Below are positions 63,801 to 64,000 of a stretch of 64,000 nt of DNA, piece by piece. Every line of letters begins with the position of its first letter. The stretch's first letter is position 1. Under the pieces are notes generated by a model. That model ran no database searches and was not told where the DNA came from. It saw only the letters and a list, made by a program, of their open reading frames with translations. The stretch is from Ga0077555 sp963761475 (GTDB taxonomy: Bacteria; Pseudomonadota; Alphaproteobacteria; Rhizobiales; Hyphomicrobiaceae): positions 186,001 through 250,000 of the forward strand of contig CAVXGT010000020.1 in assembly GCA_963761475.1 (NCBI GenBank), written 5' to 3'. A program made the translations under genes and the position numbers.

Positions 63801-64000
63801 GGATTGAGGATGGCGATCGAGTAGCTCGGCAGCGGTCGGCCGATAGTGACAGGCTTGTCCGGCTTAAGGACGCCCATAGTCGCTGTGACTGTCGCCTCGG
63901 TCGGACCGTAGGTATTGAGCATCGTCAGTCCCGGGCGCGACCAGCGCACGACGAGATTGTGCGAGCAGGCCTCTCCGCCCACCAGGATCAGCCGCAGGTT
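60821..64000 (-). CDS. Pls/PosA-type membrane-bound nonribosomal peptide synthetase (5' end outside window)
   Basis: At least 1059 residues; the N-terminal part of the adenylation domain lies beyond the right edge. Visible A-domain motifs: LNTYGPTEATVT (A5), GELGEIGIAGIGLASGYLNR (A6), IYRTGDLGRL (A7), VKIRGHRIELGEIE (A8), and LPVLPMTVSDKVDLRQL containing the A10 Lys. One carrier domain follows (FFDDLGASSLLMARL, with the phosphopantetheine Ser). Next come about six membrane helices in three pairs (such as SLHSLVLLWCLNFGLNWV, LLTVVVPLPLLLLSYW, FGGLLLLLLAAVLVP, ITVALFLAVHWFALFATLV). These alternate with left-handed-beta-helix hexapeptide regions (IGDNTILRKDSTVLG, IGANCLLGTKVMIPIEG, IGNGASLAPSAFVHYGVVVG). 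This A-T-TM layout without condensation or thioesterase domains is that of epsilon-poly-lysine synthetase-type enzymes. Confidence 0.93.
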   Translation of the reverse strand, partial: NLRLILVGGEACSHNLVVRWSRPGLTMLNTYGPTEATVTATMGVLKPDKPVTIGRPLPSYSIAILNPDKAELADVGELGEIGIAGIGLASGYLNRPDLTEQKFIPDFLDLPNNPSRRIYRTGDLGRLNADGDIEYHGRVDTQVKIRGHRIELGEIEAVLLEQTSIGQAVVTTWQPDPDRLELVAYYALRSDAPPLSRAEIARELKLRLPEYMVPSYLEELPVLPMTVSDKVDLRQLPAPTTKGLGGETLVVAARDDAENFIVGALRDVLKRDAISVEGHFFDDLGASSLLMARLCARLRMRQGWGTASMRDIYLNPSAAKLAAHLQRQSAVAATITDPQPTHRASNLAYWTCGAAQLVFYSLHSLVLLWCLNFGLNWVNEMLDEPVWLYARSAVLAIAFFFGWSALSIVGKWVIIGKWKEESFPIWGWRYFCFWMVMTLIRSSPAVMFKGSPLYSLYLKLLGAKLGHNTVIECRSVPVCTDLITIGDNTILRKDSTVLGFRAEAGYIHTGPVRIGRDVLVGEASVLDIKTEVGDGSQLGHSSSLQTGQRIPPGERWHGSPGMPTTADYCKVTNLPCSRLRRVVYEGIQIVGLLTVVVPLPLLLLSYWQWRSDDLEETIHLLARDATIGMFGGLLLLLLAAVLVPRLLRPFLGEGRTYSIYSTNHWLQTVVSRSSNNRYLNLIFGDSSAAVHYIRALGWNLNQVHQTGSNFGTNQQHDNPLYCEIGSGTMVSDGLSMINMHKSATAFRLEHTRVGERSYLGNNIYFPPDARIGANCLLGTKVMIPIEGPIRENVGLLGSPAFEIPRIVERDSRLLASVDPVEQQRRLRRKNLHNAITVALFLAVHWFALFATLVMWDRALNYYSEWGAASLFVALAAMTVGGSIYYAFVERASTGFKRLEARIATIYDPYFWFHERHWKLSDTPIMSFFIGTPFRPLILRMLGVKVGRRVYDGGSIITERSLLEIGDDVTLNEGCVMQPHSLEEGAFKSDWIRIGNGASLAPSAFVHYGVVVGEGATVDTDAFVMKGEAIEPRTAWRGNPAKLHRVLVPVSNAGTTASAG

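Noticed and set aside
1..64000. tRNA genes or CRISPR array
   Set aside because: I looked for T-loop-like GGTTCRANTCC stretches with acceptor pairing and for regularly spaced direct repeats. Isolated TTCGAA-type matches (for example near 48665) had no cloverleaf, and no spaced repeats were seen.

Overview
This is a high-GC bacterial chromosome segment with dense gene packing. The gene set points to the Alphaproteobacteria, most likely Hyphomicrobiales. The pointers are an MmcB-type DNA repair protein, an imuA-imuB-dnaE2 mutagenesis cassette, a bactofilin, an MCE/Mla transporter with its own lipoprotein, TamA/TamB, and LexA-like GTTC-N7-GTTC direct-repeat sites. I saw no rRNA, tRNA or CRISPR array. 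Species cannot be named from the sequence alone.

Layout. 0-2 kb: the end of an fdrA-like gene and a DUF2877 gene, then panC on the other strand. 2-6.2 kb: mmcB, and a Lon-like AAA+ protease overlapping a stress-protein-like gene. 6.2-10.2 kb: a minus-strand otsB / GH15 / otsA trehalose operon. 10.6-13.8 kb: a MacAB-like adaptor / permease / ATPase exporter. 13.8-27.7 kb: mostly housekeeping and small metabolic genes (rimO, bactofilin, a PaaH-type dehydrogenase, recR, a GT2 glycosyltransferase, a solute-binding protein, an MBL hydrolase, an FMN monooxygenase, ubiB). This stretch ends with two tandem maleate-isomerase/arylmalonate-decarboxylase paralogues. 27.7-34.1 kb: dnaE2, imuB, imuA. 34.3-37 kb: rmlA, rmlB, rmlC, with no rmlD. 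37.2-41 kb: an Mla-type lipid transporter (lipoprotein, MlaD, MlaF, STAS-MlaE) facing a MipA/OmpV porin-like gene. 42.1-48.4 kb: tamB and tamA.

From 48.7 kb the window changes character into an accessory region. It begins with gene remnants: a truncated IS3-type orfA, an alpha/beta hydrolase lacking its middle, and a broken Gfo/Idh/MocA gene. A small catabolic unit follows (luciferase-like monooxygenase plus gentisate-dioxygenase-like cupin). Its upstream side, and an IclR-type regulator, have been cut away by an IS21-family element whose ends can be placed at 53040 and 55550. Next is a FAD oxidoreductase / amidase operon flanked by 152-bp imperfect direct repeats. The window ends in a Pls/PosA-type membrane-bound nonribosomal peptide synthetase, which runs off the right edge and is tightly coupled to a GNAT acetyltransferase and a phosphopantetheinyl transferase. 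That cassette, possibly making an amino-acid homopolymer, is the most interesting system here.

Many reading frames are interrupted by single-base insertions, mostly in short homopolymers: the Usp-like gene, exporter permease, imuA, mlaF with four, mlaE with three, the cupin gene, istA/istB, the IclR fragment and the PPTase. Where the gene ends are known, removing these bases restores lengths divisible by three and full family similarity. Much of the apparent decay may therefore be sequence or assembly error rather than biology.
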